Shown here piece after piece: positions 23,191 through 30,892 of a DNA stretch of 37,264 nt. How positions within the stretch are numbered: position 1 is the stretch's first letter; each line of letters opens with the position of its first letter. This stretch comes from Alphaproteobacteria bacterium. Lineage in GTDB: Bacteria > Pseudomonadota > Alphaproteobacteria > Micropepsales > Micropepsaceae. The translations under genes and the position numbers were made by a program. The stretch covers positions 1-37,264 of the forward strand of contig JACCXK010000133.1 in NCBI GenBank assembly GCA_013697055.1. The letters are read 5' to 3'. The notes under the pieces were generated by a model. That model ran no database searches and was not told where the DNA came from. It saw nothing but the letters and a program-made list of their open reading frames with translations.

Positions 23191-23415
23191 TCAGGCCTTT
23201 ACGAACCCAGCGAACTTTTTGTTGAAACGGGTAAGTCTGCCACCGCGGTCCATCAGCTTGGCGTCGCCGCCGGTCCAGGCCGGGTGGGTGCTGGGATCGA
23301 TGTCCAGGGTGATCTTCTGGCCGGCGGTGCCATAGGTGGTGCGCGTCTTGTAGGTGGTGCCGTCGTTCAGCTGAACTTCGACAAAATGATAGTCAGGGTG
23401 GATGCCCTTTTTCAT
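23191..23415 (-). CDS. rpmE: Ribosomal protein bL31
   Basis: This 74-residue protein is bL31 from [20 protein letters not shown] to [31 protein letters not shown] is the conserved centre. There is no CxxC zinc pair, as is usual for alphaproteobacterial bL31. The frame is open upstream of the chosen ATG, but those residues are not part of the family. After the TGA the same frame continues for 19 sense codons and ends in GFVKG-stop, echoing the GFVKA-stop of the gene itself. It is divergent from the ABC exporter gene. Confidence 0.95.
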   Translation of the reverse strand: MKKGIHPDYHFVEVQLNDGTTYKTRTTYGTAGQKITLDIDPSTHPAWTGGDAKLMDRGGRLTRFNKKFAGFVKA

Positions 23416-23586
23416 GACGCGAACCTTCTCATCGGCGGCCCATTTCTGACGGGCCGCGGGAGGCGGGCTTATACGGGAGGCCAAAAGCCCCCGCAAGCGC
23501 CCCCGACCGGCCCCGGCGGCAATAGTTCCTTTGGCGCTGACCCGGGGGCCCTATATACAGCCCAGTGTTAACAAAAGGCGGCCCGC

Positions 23587-25401
23587 TTGGCCCGGAATGA
23601 CAGCGATTTTGCCAAGGAAACCGCCAGGGTGGCGGCGGGAAGGCCCAAGGCCAAGTCCCTGGGGCCCCTGAAGGCGCTGCTGCCCTTCCTGCGCCCCTAC
23701 CGGGGCCGCATCCTGGTGGCTGTCATAGCCCTGCTGGCCTCCTCCACCGCCACCCTGATCCTGCCCCAGTTCGCGCGGGGGCTGATCGACGCCCGCGGGC
23801 TGTCTCAGGCCCAGGCCCATGCCCTGACCGGCTTCTATGCCGCCTTCATCGTGGCCGCGGCCGCGCTGGGCGTGGCTTCGGCCATACGATTCTATGCCGT
23901 AACCTGGCTGGGCGAGCGAGTGGTGGCCGATATCCGCAAGGCCGTGTTCAACAATGTGCTGGGCCTGTCGCCTCAATTCTTCGAAGTCACCCGCACCGGC
24001 GAAGTGCTGTCGCGCATGACCGCCGACACCACCCTGATCCAGACGGTGGTGGGCAGCTCCGCCTCGCTGGCGCTGCGCAACCTGGTGACCCTGACCGGCG
24101 GATTGGCGCTGATGTTCTTCACCAGCGTGAAGCTGACCCTGCTGGTGGTGGGGGCGGTGATGGTGGTGATGCTGCCGCTGCTGCTGTTCGGCCGCTGGGT
24201 GCGCAAGCTCTCCCGTGCCAGCCAGGATTCCATCGCCGACACAGCCGCGCGCGGCGCCGAGACATTGAACGCCGTGCCCACGGTGCAGGCCTTCACCCAG
24301 GAAAATTACGAGCGCCGCGCCTTTGGCGATGCGGTGGAGCGCGCCTTTATCTTTGCCAGAAGCCGCACCAAGGCGCGCGCCATCCTTACGGCCATCGCCA
24401 TTTTCACGGTCTTTGCGGGCCTGGCCACGGTAGGATTGATCGGGCTGCATGATTTCATCGGCGGCCGCATCTCGGCGGGGCAGTTGGTGGCTTTCATTTT
24501 CTACGGCGCTCTCACCGGCGGCGGCGTCGGCGCCCTGTCGGAAGTGTGGGGCGATCTGCAACGCGCCGCCGGCGCTTCCGAGCGGTTGATGGAATTGCTG
24601 CATGAAGTGCCGGCGATCCGCCCGCCCGCCCGTCCGCTGCAATTGCCGGCCAGGCCCAGCGGCGCGGTTCGCTTTGAGGACGTGACGTTCCGCTATCCCA
24701 CCCGCCCCGACTTCAAGGCGCTGAATGGTTTCTCGCTGGATGTGGCGGGCGGCGAGGCGGTGGCGCTGGTGGGTCCCAGCGGCGCCGGCAAGTCCACCGT
24801 GTTCCAGTTGATGCTGCGCTTTTTCGACGCCCAGGCGGGCGGCATCCGATTCGACGGTGTGGACATTACCCAAGTCGATCCGGTGGCGTTGCGCCAGAAG
24901 ATCGCGGTGGTGTCACAGGAGCCGGTGATCTTCTCCGGCAGCATCGCCGCCAATATCCGTTATGGCCGCGAAGAGGCCACGGAGGAACAGGTGCGCGCCG
25001 CCGCCGATGCCGCCGCCGCGACCGAGTTCATTGAAAAGCTGCCTTATGGTTTTGATACCCTGGTAGGCGAGCGCGGCGTCACCTTGTCGGGTGGGCAGCG
25101 CCAGCGATTGGCGATCGCCCGCGCCATTCTGCGCGATGCCCCGCTGTTGCTGCTGGACGAGGCGACCAGTGCGCTGGATGCCGAAAATGAGCGCCTGGTG
25201 CAGACCGCGCTGGGCAATCTGATGGTGGGCCGCACCACCTTGGTGATCGCCCACCGTTTCTCCACCATCCAGCGCCTGAAGCGCATCGTGGTGATGGACG
25301 AGGGCAAGGTGGTGGCGCAAGGCAGTCATGCCGAGTTGATGGCCGGCGGCGGGCTTTATGCGCGGCTGGCCTCGCTGCAATTTGCGGACTCACCGTCTTG
25401 A
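23587..25401 (+). CDS. ABC exporter, fused permease and ATPase
   Basis: This 604-residue half-transporter starts with TTG (AAAGGCGG upstream; MARNDSDFAKETARVAAG). Residues about 30-320 form a six-helix ABCB/MsbA-type membrane domain. The ATPase domain has Walker A GPSGAGKST (396-404), the signature LSGGQRQR (from 500), Walker B LLLLDEATSALDAENE and the H-loop in VIAHRFSTIQ. As a homodimer it should export lipids, drugs or peptides across the inner membrane; the substrate cannot be told. The gene lies next to rpmE, as in many alphaproteobacteria. Thirteen bases separate its stop from the paraoxonase-like gene, so they are likely co-transcribed. Confidence 0.93.
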   Translation: MARNDSDFAKETARVAAGRPKAKSLGPLKALLPFLRPYRGRILVAVIALLASSTATLILPQFARGLIDARGLSQAQAHALTGFYAAFIVAAAALGVASAIRFYAVTWLGERVVADIRKAVFNNVLGLSPQFFEVTRTGEVLSRMTADTTLIQTVVGSSASLALRNLVTLTGGLALMFFTSVKLTLLVVGAVMVVMLPLLLFGRWVRKLSRASQDSIADTAARGAETLNAVPTVQAFTQENYERRAFGDAVERAFIFARSRTKARAILTAIAIFTVFAGLATVGLIGLHDFIGGRISAGQLVAFIFYGALTGGGVGALSEVWGDLQRAAGASERLMELLHEVPAIRPPARPLQLPARPSGAVRFEDVTFRYPTRPDFKALNGFSLDVAGGEAVALVGPSGAGKSTVFQLMLRFFDAQAGGIRFDGVDITQVDPVALRQKIAVVSQEPVIFSGSIAANIRYGREEATEEQVRAAADAAAATEFIEKLPYGFDTLVGERGVTLSGGQRQRLAIARAILRDAPLLLLDEATSALDAENERLVQTALGNLMVGRTTLVIAHRFSTIQRLKRIVVMDEGKVVAQGSHAELMAGGGLYARLASLQFADSPS

Positions 25402-25414
25402 AGAGAGGCGCGCC

Positions 25415-26470
25415 ATGAGGTTGGGACGCCCCCGGCGCATCGGCCGGGCCCTGGCGACTTTGGCGATCGTGGCGCTGGTCAGCGCTGCGGCGCGCGCTGT
25501 CTGGTCGAATGGCGTGTTTTCGTCGGTGCCGACAGGCTTTCTGGGAAGCTGCAAGGTCGCTGGGACTGTGCCTGGCGTGCAGGACATCGAAGCCGCCAAC
25601 GGCATGGCGTTTGTCTCGGTCTCCAATGCGCGCGGACCCAATGCGGCGGACGGCATTTACGCTTCGCCACTGGCAGGGGGAGAATTGCGCAAGCTTTCCG
25701 GAAGCCCGCGCGATTTTCATCCGCGCGGCATCGGGCTTTACCGCACCCCGGACGGCAAGGGCCTGTTCCTGATGGCGGTGAACAAGCGTTCCACCGGACG
25801 TTTCAGCATCGACAGTTTTGAAGTGACCGATCCGGCCGGCACGCCGGCGCTGGTGGCGCAGGGCACCATCGAAGGCGGCATGCTGATCAATCCGCAGGAC
25901 GTGGCCCCGGCCAGCCCGGTCAGCTTCTATGTCGCCAACGGCACGGCGGGCAAAAATCCGCTGCTCCATATTCCCCAGACTTACGGCGTCATTCCCGGCG
26001 GCAACGTGCTGTTCTTCAACGGCATGATGTTCAAGGAGGCGGCCGACGGGCTGTACGGCACTCGCAGCCTGATCCTGACCGGCGGCGGCACGCACCTGGT
26101 GGTGGGCGGGTTGCTCAGCCGCTCGCTCACCAGCTTCAGCCGCGAACCCTTTAGCGGCGACCTGACCGAGGCGGGTACCTTGCTGGTTGGAGCCGGCCCG
26201 GAAAAGCTCAGCCTGGATGCGCAGGGGCAATTGTGGGTGGCGGGTCACGCCAATCTGGCGGACTGGCGCGCTTACAATGCCGACCCAGCCAAGCGAAGCC
26301 CCTCCCAACTTTTCCGCGTCAGCCTGCTGAACGGCGTGCCGCAGGAAGCCGAGCAGATCTATGGTAATGACGGCCGCGAGTTGGCCGGCGCCAGCGTGGG
26401 CGTTTCCGCCGGCAAGCGCCTGCTGATCGGCTCCAGCCTGGATGGCAAGCTGCTGGACTGCACGCAGTAA
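25415..26470 (+). CDS. Paraoxonase/arylesterase-like beta-propeller protein
   Basis: About 351 residues from the ATG at 25415, with GAGGCG just upstream. The N-terminus is basic then hydrophobic (RALATLAIVALVSAAARAVW), a signal peptide or anchor. The rest resembles the PON/arylesterase six-bladed propeller: VQDIEAANGMAFVSVSNARG, FHPRGIGLYRTPDGKGLFLM (equivalent to the NPHGIS motif), LINPQDVAPASPVSFYVANG and EKLSLDAQGQLWVAGHANLA. PON enzymes are calcium-dependent lactonases; the Asn/Asp pattern is partly present, but activity is unproven. It lies 13 bases after the ABC exporter on the same strand. A short dispersed repeat and a terminator follow the stop. Confidence 0.75.
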   Translation: MRLGRPRRIGRALATLAIVALVSAAARAVWSNGVFSSVPTGFLGSCKVAGTVPGVQDIEAANGMAFVSVSNARGPNAADGIYASPLAGGELRKLSGSPRDFHPRGIGLYRTPDGKGLFLMAVNKRSTGRFSIDSFEVTDPAGTPALVAQGTIEGGMLINPQDVAPASPVSFYVANGTAGKNPLLHIPQTYGVIPGGNVLFFNGMMFKEAADGLYGTRSLILTGGGTHLVVGGLLSRSLTSFSREPFSGDLTEAGTLLVGAGPEKLSLDAQGQLWVAGHANLADWRAYNADPAKRSPSQLFRVSLLNGVPQEAEQIYGNDGRELAGASVGVSAGKRLLIGSSLDGKLLDCTQ

Positions 26471-26471
26471 A

Positions 26472-26501
26472 AGGAGCGTCGGCGAGAGCCGGAGCGACCA
26501 A
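26472..26501 (+). repeat. Stop-codon-adjacent dispersed repeat, copy 3
   Basis: The element AGGAGCGTCGGCGAGAGCCG then GAGCGACCAA differs at one base from the copy at 421-450. It starts one base after the stop codon region of the paraoxonase-like gene and ends just before the terminator stem. Confidence 0.7.
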
Positions 26502-26503
26502 AT

Positions 26504-26529
26504 AAAAAGGCGCCCGAAGGCGCCTTTTT
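26504..26529. terminator. Bidirectional terminator between the paraoxonase-like gene and ctrA
   Basis: AAAAAGGCGCC, loop CGAA, GGCGCCTTTTT. The stem is perfect and the T-run is present on both strands, so it can end transcription of both convergent genes. Confidence 0.88.
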
Positions 26530-26548
26530 CAATTCACTCTCAAATCGC

Positions 26549-27250
26549 TTAAGCGACTTGGACAATCTCTTCGCCGTTGGGATCGCGCAGCACATAGCCG
26601 CGGCCCCAGACGGTTTCGATGTAATTGGCGCCTTCGGTGGCGGCGGCCAGCTTCTTGCGCAGCTTGCAGATGAAGACGTCGATAATCTTCAGCTCCGGCT
26701 CGTCCATGCCGCCATACAGGTGATTGAGGAACATTTCCTTGGTCAGGGTGGTGCCCTTGCGCAGCGAGAGCAGCTCCAGCATCTGGTATTCCTTGCCCGT
26801 CAGGTGGACGCGGGCGCCGTCGACTTCCACGGTCTTGGCGTCCAGGTTGACGGTGAGCTTGCCGGTGGTGATGACCGACTGGCTGTGGCCCTTGGAACGG
26901 CGGACGACAGCCTGGATGCGGGCGACCAGCTCGTCCTTGTGGAAGGGCTTGGTCATGTAATCGTCGGCGCCGAAGCCCAAGGCCTTGACCTTGGCTTCGA
27001 CAATGGCGTTGCCGGACAGGATCAGCACCGGCGTCTGCACCTTGGCGACGCGCAGGGCCTTCAGAACCTCGAAGCCGCTCATGTCGGGTAGCTGCAGGTC
27101 CAGCACGATGATGTCGTAATCGTAAAGCTTACCGAGATCGATACCCTCTTCACCGAGGTCGGTTGTGTAGACGTTAAGGCCTTCGCTGCGCAGCATCAGC
27201 TCGATGCTGCGCGCCATGGCGCTGTCGTCTTCGATCAGGAGTACGCGCAT
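26549..27250 (-). CDS. ctrA: Master cell-cycle regulator CtrA
   Basis: This 233-residue OmpR-type response regulator is close to Caulobacter CtrA throughout. The receiver starts [20 protein letters not shown]; the phospho-acceptor is Asp51 ([13 protein letters not shown]) and the switch lysine lies in [12 protein letters not shown]. The winged-helix DNA-binding domain includes [20 protein letters not shown] and [20 protein letters not shown]. It ends EEIVQVA; Caulobacter CtrA ends in Ala-Ala, used for ClpXP recognition, so the penultimate residue differs. AGAGGGG precedes the ATG. CckA and an RcdA-type protein are encoded nearby. It is divergent from fliI, with a 298-base intergenic region holding TTAA-type boxes. 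Confidence 0.97.
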   Translation of the reverse strand: MRVLLIEDDSAMARSIELMLRSEGLNVYTTDLGEEGIDLGKLYDYDIIVLDLQLPDMSGFEVLKALRVAKVQTPVLILSGNAIVEAKVKALGFGADDYMTKPFHKDELVARIQAVVRRSKGHSQSVITTGKLTVNLDAKTVEVDGARVHLTGKEYQMLELLSLRKGTTLTKEMFLNHLYGGMDEPELKIIDVFICKLRKKLAAATEGANYIETVWGRGYVLRDPNGEEIVQVA

Positions 27251-27269
27251 ATCAGGCCCCTCTCTTCAC

Positions 27270-27307
27270 GTTCCCACCGGTCCCACACGGTGTGGGAACG
27301 GTTAACC
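27270..27307 (-). promoter_or_regulatory. Nested dyads in the ctrA leader
   Basis: CCCACAC-G-GTGTGGG (27282-27296) lies inside a wider pair GTTCCCAC (27270-27277) / GTGGGAAC (27292-27299). They cannot both form fully at once, so two alternative hairpins are possible. Immediately upstream of ctrA's leader lies the palindrome GGTTAACC (27300-27307), a CtrA-like half-site. The dyads are 20-50 bases before the ctrA ATG and could be a protein-binding operator or a folded mRNA leader. Confidence 0.5.
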
Positions 27308-27332
27308 AGTTTCCGTAAGGTAAGCGCAAATA

Positions 27333-27350
27333 GTTAACAGCAGCTTTAAC
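27333..27350 (-). promoter_or_regulatory. Candidate CtrA box upstream of ctrA
   Basis: On the minus strand, TAAA-N7-TTAAC (equivalently TTAA-N8-TTAAC) lies 83-100 bases before the ctrA start. The consensus is TTAA-N7-TTAAC, so there is one mismatch, or one extra spacer base. CtrA autoregulation is established in Caulobacter; here it is inferred. Confidence 0.45.
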
Positions 27351-27440
27351 AATCGGACCTGGCTTCAGCCCTTCGTCATCCCGGATTAAGGGCTGGAAAG
27401 GACCTTGGGCCGGCTAAGGCCCTTGATTCGATTTGTTAAG

Positions 27441-27455
27441 TTTACCGCCATTTAA
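27441..27455 (+). promoter_or_regulatory. Candidate CtrA box upstream of fliI
   Basis: TTTA-CCGCCAT-TTAA matches TTAA-N7-TTAA at seven of eight fixed positions and lies about 95-108 bases before the fliI ATG. An extra TTAA (27436-27439) and a GANTC methylation-type site (GATTC, 27425-27429) are adjacent. This fits CtrA control of an early flagellar operon, as in Caulobacter, but is inferred. Confidence 0.5.
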
Positions 27456-27548
27456 ATTCTTGCCCGCAATATGAGGCGGCAGAGGGGCGACGCGTCCTTC
27501 AAAAAATATCGCTCCGGGGCCGCAAAAGGCTTCTAGATAGGGACTTTT

Positions 27549-28883
27549 ATGCGCGCTTTGCTCAAGGAAATTGAGGCTATTTCCATCCTGACCCGCTTCG
27601 GCCGGGTCGCCCGCATCGAAGGGCTGGCGGTGGAAGTGACCGGCGCGCAGGGGGCGGTCAGCCTTGGCGGCCAATGCCGCATAAGTATTGGAAAAGATAA
27701 GACAATTCCCTGCGAAGTGATCGGCTTTCGCGACGGCAGGGCCTTGGTGATGCCACTGGGTCCGCTGGACGGAATCACCCTGGGCGCCCGCGCCGATTTC
27801 GAGGACCGCCCCGCTTCGATCTATCCCTCCACCGCCTGGCTGGGCCGGGTGATCGACGGCTTCGGCCAGCCGATGGATGGCAAAGGCCCGCTGCCGCTGG
27901 GCATGACGCCGTATGCGCTGAAGGCCGCGCCGCCGCCGGCCACACGCCGCGGCCGCGTGGCCGGCAAACTGGATCTGGGCGTGCGCGCCCTCAATGCCTT
28001 CGCCACCTGCTGCGCCGGCCAGCGCATGGGCATTTTCTCCGGTTCCGGTGTCGGCAAGTCCACCTTGCTATCGATGCTGGCGCGCAACTCCGATGCCGAT
28101 GCCATCGTGATCGGATTGATCGGCGAGCGTGGCCGCGAAGTGAAGGAATTCATCGAGGACGATCTGGGCGAAGAAGGCCTGGCACGTTCAGTGGTGGTCG
28201 CCGCCACATCCGACGAGGCGCCGCTGGTGCGCCGCCAGGCGGCCTATGTCGCCATGACGGTGGCCGAGCAGTTGCGCGACGCCGGGCTCAATGTGCTGCT
28301 CTTGATGGATTCGGTTACCCGCTTCGCCATGGCCCAGCGCGAGATCGGCCTGTCGGCGGGCGAACCCCCGGCCTCCAAGGGTTATACCCCCACCGTGTTC
28401 GCCGAGTTGCCCAAGCTGCTGGAACGCGCCGGACCCGGCATGGACGGGCAGCAGGGCTCTATTACCGGCCTGTTCACCGTGCTGGTGGAAGGCGACGACC
28501 ATAACGAACCGGTGGCCGATGCGGTGCGCGGCATCCTGGACGGTCATATCGTTTTGGAACGTGCCATTGCGGAACGGGGCCGCTTCCCGGCCATCAACAT
28601 CCTTAAGAGCGTCAGCCGCGCCATGCCCGGCTGCAACACCGATGAGGAACAAAAGCTGGTTTTGCGGGCGCGCCTGCCCCTGACCATTTACGAAGATATG
28701 GCGGAGCTGATCCGGCTGGGCGCCTACCGGTCTGGCACGAATCCTGAAGTGGACAATGCTGTGAGGCTCTACCCGCAGCTCGAGGCCTTCCTGGCCCAAA
28801 CCAAAACCGAGCAGGCGTCGTTGAGCGAAGGCTATGACGCGCTGTCCGCCATCATGGGCACCGCTGAAGGGAGTGGGCGATGA
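27549..28883 (+). CDS. fliI: Flagellar export ATPase FliI
   Basis: This 444-residue F1-beta-like ATPase energises flagellar protein export at the base of the basal body. Walker A is SGSGVGKST (residues 164-172). [20 protein letters not shown] and the Walker B region [20 protein letters not shown] are typical of FliI, as is [20 protein letters not shown]. Length is normal. The ATG is preceded by a GATAGGGA, somewhat weak. The stop overlaps the fliJ ATG by four bases (ATGA). Its partners FliH and FliN are encoded in the minus-strand operon further right. Confidence 0.97.
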   Translation: MRALLKEIEAISILTRFGRVARIEGLAVEVTGAQGAVSLGGQCRISIGKDKTIPCEVIGFRDGRALVMPLGPLDGITLGARADFEDRPASIYPSTAWLGRVIDGFGQPMDGKGPLPLGMTPYALKAAPPPATRRGRVAGKLDLGVRALNAFATCCAGQRMGIFSGSGVGKSTLLSMLARNSDADAIVIGLIGERGREVKEFIEDDLGEEGLARSVVVAATSDEAPLVRRQAAYVAMTVAEQLRDAGLNVLLLMDSVTRFAMAQREIGLSAGEPPASKGYTPTVFAELPKLLERAGPGMDGQQGSITGLFTVLVEGDDHNEPVADAVRGILDGHIVLERAIAERGRFPAINILKSVSRAMPGCNTDEEQKLVLRARLPLTIYEDMAELIRLGAYRSGTNPEVDNAVRLYPQLEAFLAQTKTEQASLSEGYDALSAIMGTAEGSGR

Positions 28884-29305
28884 ACCGGACCGATACGCTG
28901 CTGCGCCTCAAGCGCTTCCGCGTTGATGAAATGAAACGCCGCATTGCTGCGATCGACGCCATGAAGGCGGATCTGGAACGCAAGTTGACGGATCTGGACG
29001 ACAATGTGACGCGCGAAAAACAGCGTGCCGGCGATTCCGATATCGGCCGCCTGGCCTTCCCGTCTTTTCTGCGCTCCATCGAGGCGCGCCGCGAAAACCT
29101 GCGCAACACGCTCAAGGAAATCGAGCGCGAATACACCTCGGCGCAGATGGACATGGAAAACGCTTTTCATGATCTCAAGTCGCTGGAAGTGGCCACCGAA
29201 CAGCAGGCCAAGCGCCTTGCGGAGATGCAGACTCGCCGTGCCCAGTCCCGTTTGGACGAAATGGCGCTGGTACGCCACTTGCGTAAGCACGCCTTGCGCG
29301 CTTGA
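28880..29305 (+). CDS. fliJ: Flagellar export chaperone FliJ
   Basis: This 141-residue protein is almost wholly alpha-helical and charged ([60 protein letters not shown]), predicting a two-helix coiled coil like FliJ. FliJ couples the FliI ATPase ring to FlhA. The 4-base overlap with fliI is the conserved arrangement. Sequence conservation in this family is low, so the call rests partly on position. Confidence 0.9.
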   Translation: MNRTDTLLRLKRFRVDEMKRRIAAIDAMKADLERKLTDLDDNVTREKQRAGDSDIGRLAFPSFLRSIEARRENLRNTLKEIEREYTSAQMDMENAFHDLKSLEVATEQQAKRLAEMQTRRAQSRLDEMALVRHLRKHALRA

Positions 29306-29309
29306 TCGC

Positions 29310-29489
29310 TCAGATCACGATCGCCAGGGATGCGCTGGCCAGAATGACCACGACGAGGGCACGCATGATCAGCGTGGTCCAAGGCAGAAGCGGTTCGACC
29401 CGGTCTTCCCATTCCCTGTTCCGCAAGGTCAGCGATTGCTGACGCTCGAAAAACAGTTGCTCATGCCGGACATCGGCATAGGCGGACAT
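29310..29489 (-). CDS. Small tail-anchored membrane protein, unknown
   Basis: This 59-residue protein is read from the ATG at 29489 (AAAAGG eight bases upstream): MSAYADVRHEQLFFERQQSL, a charged helix, then one C-terminal membrane segment (LIMRALVVVILASASLAIVI). A start at 29534 (AAGGT upstream) would add 15 residues, and the extended N-terminus then contains M-S-A three times, so the start is uncertain. I do not recognise it. It faces fliJ tail to tail with a 4-base gap. The 225 bases to its right hold no gene that I can support. Confidence 0.55.
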   Translation of the reverse strand: MSAYADVRHEQLFFERQQSLTLRNREWEDRVEPLLPWTTLIMRALVVVILASASLAIVI

Positions 29490-29759
29490 CGCAAAACCTT
29501 TTCCGCGCTGGGCGGACATTCCAATCGCAGACATCTCAATAGACCTTCACTTCAGGTCCCTCCGGGGCCAATAACCCGCTGCCCTTTTGGTCGTTCCCTT
29601 CTTCGGTGACGCAGCAGCCTCGCCTGTGACCCAAAAGACGCGGCAGCGTCGGTTTCCCCGCCGAACACCTCAGTTCCGCAACCGGTTGAACGCCAAAGCG
29701 GCTGGCCTATGATTCCGGCAGGTGAGTCGCGGGCTGCGGCTTTGGGGGGCATCACGGCC

Positions 29760-30185
29760 ATGTCATTTTCAGAAACAATCTCGCCCTTTTTCGGGCGCTG
29801 CGCCTTTGTCTGGTTCTACATATCGGCGGCGGGCGACATCCTGGCCAACTTCCATGGCCTCGCGGCCGAACTGGGCGCCAAGCATGTGCCGATCCCGCCT
29901 TTGGTGCTGGTGGTGGCGCTGGTCTTCATTTTCATGGGGTGCATCTCGCTGTTGTTCGGCTGGCACACCCGCTATGGCGCCGTGATGCTGTTCGGCATGA
30001 CCATCGTGTCCGCTTTCGCGCTGCATGATTATTGGCATCAACCCGATGCGGGGGCGCGTGCCGCCGAGTTCAGTATCTTTATCCGCGATTTCGCGATCAG
30101 CGGCGGGCTGTTGCTGATGATGGGGATGGGACCGGGACCCTTCTCGATAGACAATCGTCCCAAAGGCGGTGGCAAAAAGCGCTAG
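29760..30185 (+). CDS. DoxX-like membrane protein
   Basis: About 141 residues from the ATG at 29760 (MSFSETISPFFGRCAFVWFY); a start at 29709 is possible but adds an unlikely leader. Four hydrophobic helices (FYISAAGDILANFHGLAAEL, LVLVVALVFIFMGCISLLFG, YGAVMLFGMTIVSAFALHDY, FAISGGLLLMMGMGPGPFSI) with HDYWHQ and a basic tail match the DoxX/SURF4-like family. Function is not defined. Its TAG overlaps the stop of the FlhF-like gene tail to tail (CTAG). Confidence 0.75.
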   Translation: MSFSETISPFFGRCAFVWFYISAAGDILANFHGLAAELGAKHVPIPPLVLVVALVFIFMGCISLLFGWHTRYGAVMLFGMTIVSAFALHDYWHQPDAGARAAEFSIFIRDFAISGGLLLMMGMGPGPFSIDNRPKGGGKKR

Positions 30186-30889
30186 TGCGCCGAGACGTCC
30201 AGCATCTGGGCGGCGAGGGTGCCGGGTTCCAGCATCTCCAACGCATCCTCGGGCCGGGGACTGTATGCGACATGGGCCAGCTGCGCCCCCGACATGCAGG
30301 CCGCCAGGGCGGCGCCAAGACGGCGGGTGCGATCCATATGGGTGACGATCACCCGGCGGAAGCGGAAAGCGCACACGATGTCGCTGACGTCTTCGGCATC
30401 ATTCAGCGCTGAGACGACGCCGATGGTTTCCACGCCTTCGATGTCGCCCAGGGCGGAGAAGGCGGACGCGGCGCGGGCGTTCAAGGGATTAAAGCCGTCG
30501 GCTTCCATCACCGTCAGAAGGTCGGGCGGATTGGTGCCGGTGCGAAACAAGGCAAGGCCCCCGTCGGCGCGACTGAAAGTGGTGCGACGGCCCACCAAAG
30601 TTGCGGCATGCAGGATCTTGGCGGCCACGGCGCTTTTGCCGGCGCCGCCGGGACCCACCAGCAGGATCCCGCGGGCTTTTTCGTAATCGATCGGGGCAGG
30701 CACCATGCGCCGGGCCAGCGCGAGGCTCAGCGCCGCATCGACGCTGACCTCCGGGAAGTAGGCGGCTTCGCGTACCAGCGCCTGGGCCAGGGCTTCGGGC
30801 AGGCGGTGGCGTTTCATTGCAGCGCCCAACGCGGAACGCAGGTCCGCGCGCGGGAAGGCGACGAGGTTGGTGGCTTGGGTCAGCGCCAT
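30182..30889 (-). CDS. FlhF-like protein with degenerate GTPase motifs
   Basis: This 235-residue protein follows flhA by 3 bases. It resembles the NG domain of SRP-type GTPases such as FlhF: a helical N-part (residues about 12-65), P-loop ILLVGPGGAGKSAVAAKIL (G1, GPGGAGKS at 79-86), a THMD segment (183-186) where FlhF has TKLD, and RRLGAALAACMSGAQLAHVA before the end AQMLDV. The DTYR-type G2 and DTAGR-type G3 motifs are not recognisable; SRADGG and ADGFNPLN occupy those places. It could bind nucleotide without normal hydrolysis. It is much shorter than typical FlhF, lacking the B domain. Confidence 0.7.
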   Translation of the reverse strand: MALTQATNLVAFPRADLRSALGAAMKRHRLPEALAQALVREAAYFPEVSVDAALSLALARRMVPAPIDYEKARGILLVGPGGAGKSAVAAKILHAATLVGRRTTFSRADGGLALFRTGTNPPDLLTVMEADGFNPLNARAASAFSALGDIEGVETIGVVSALNDAEDVSDIVCAFRFRRVIVTHMDRTRRLGAALAACMSGAQLAHVAYSPRPEDALEMLEPGTLAAQMLDVSAH

Positions 30890-30892
30890 CGA

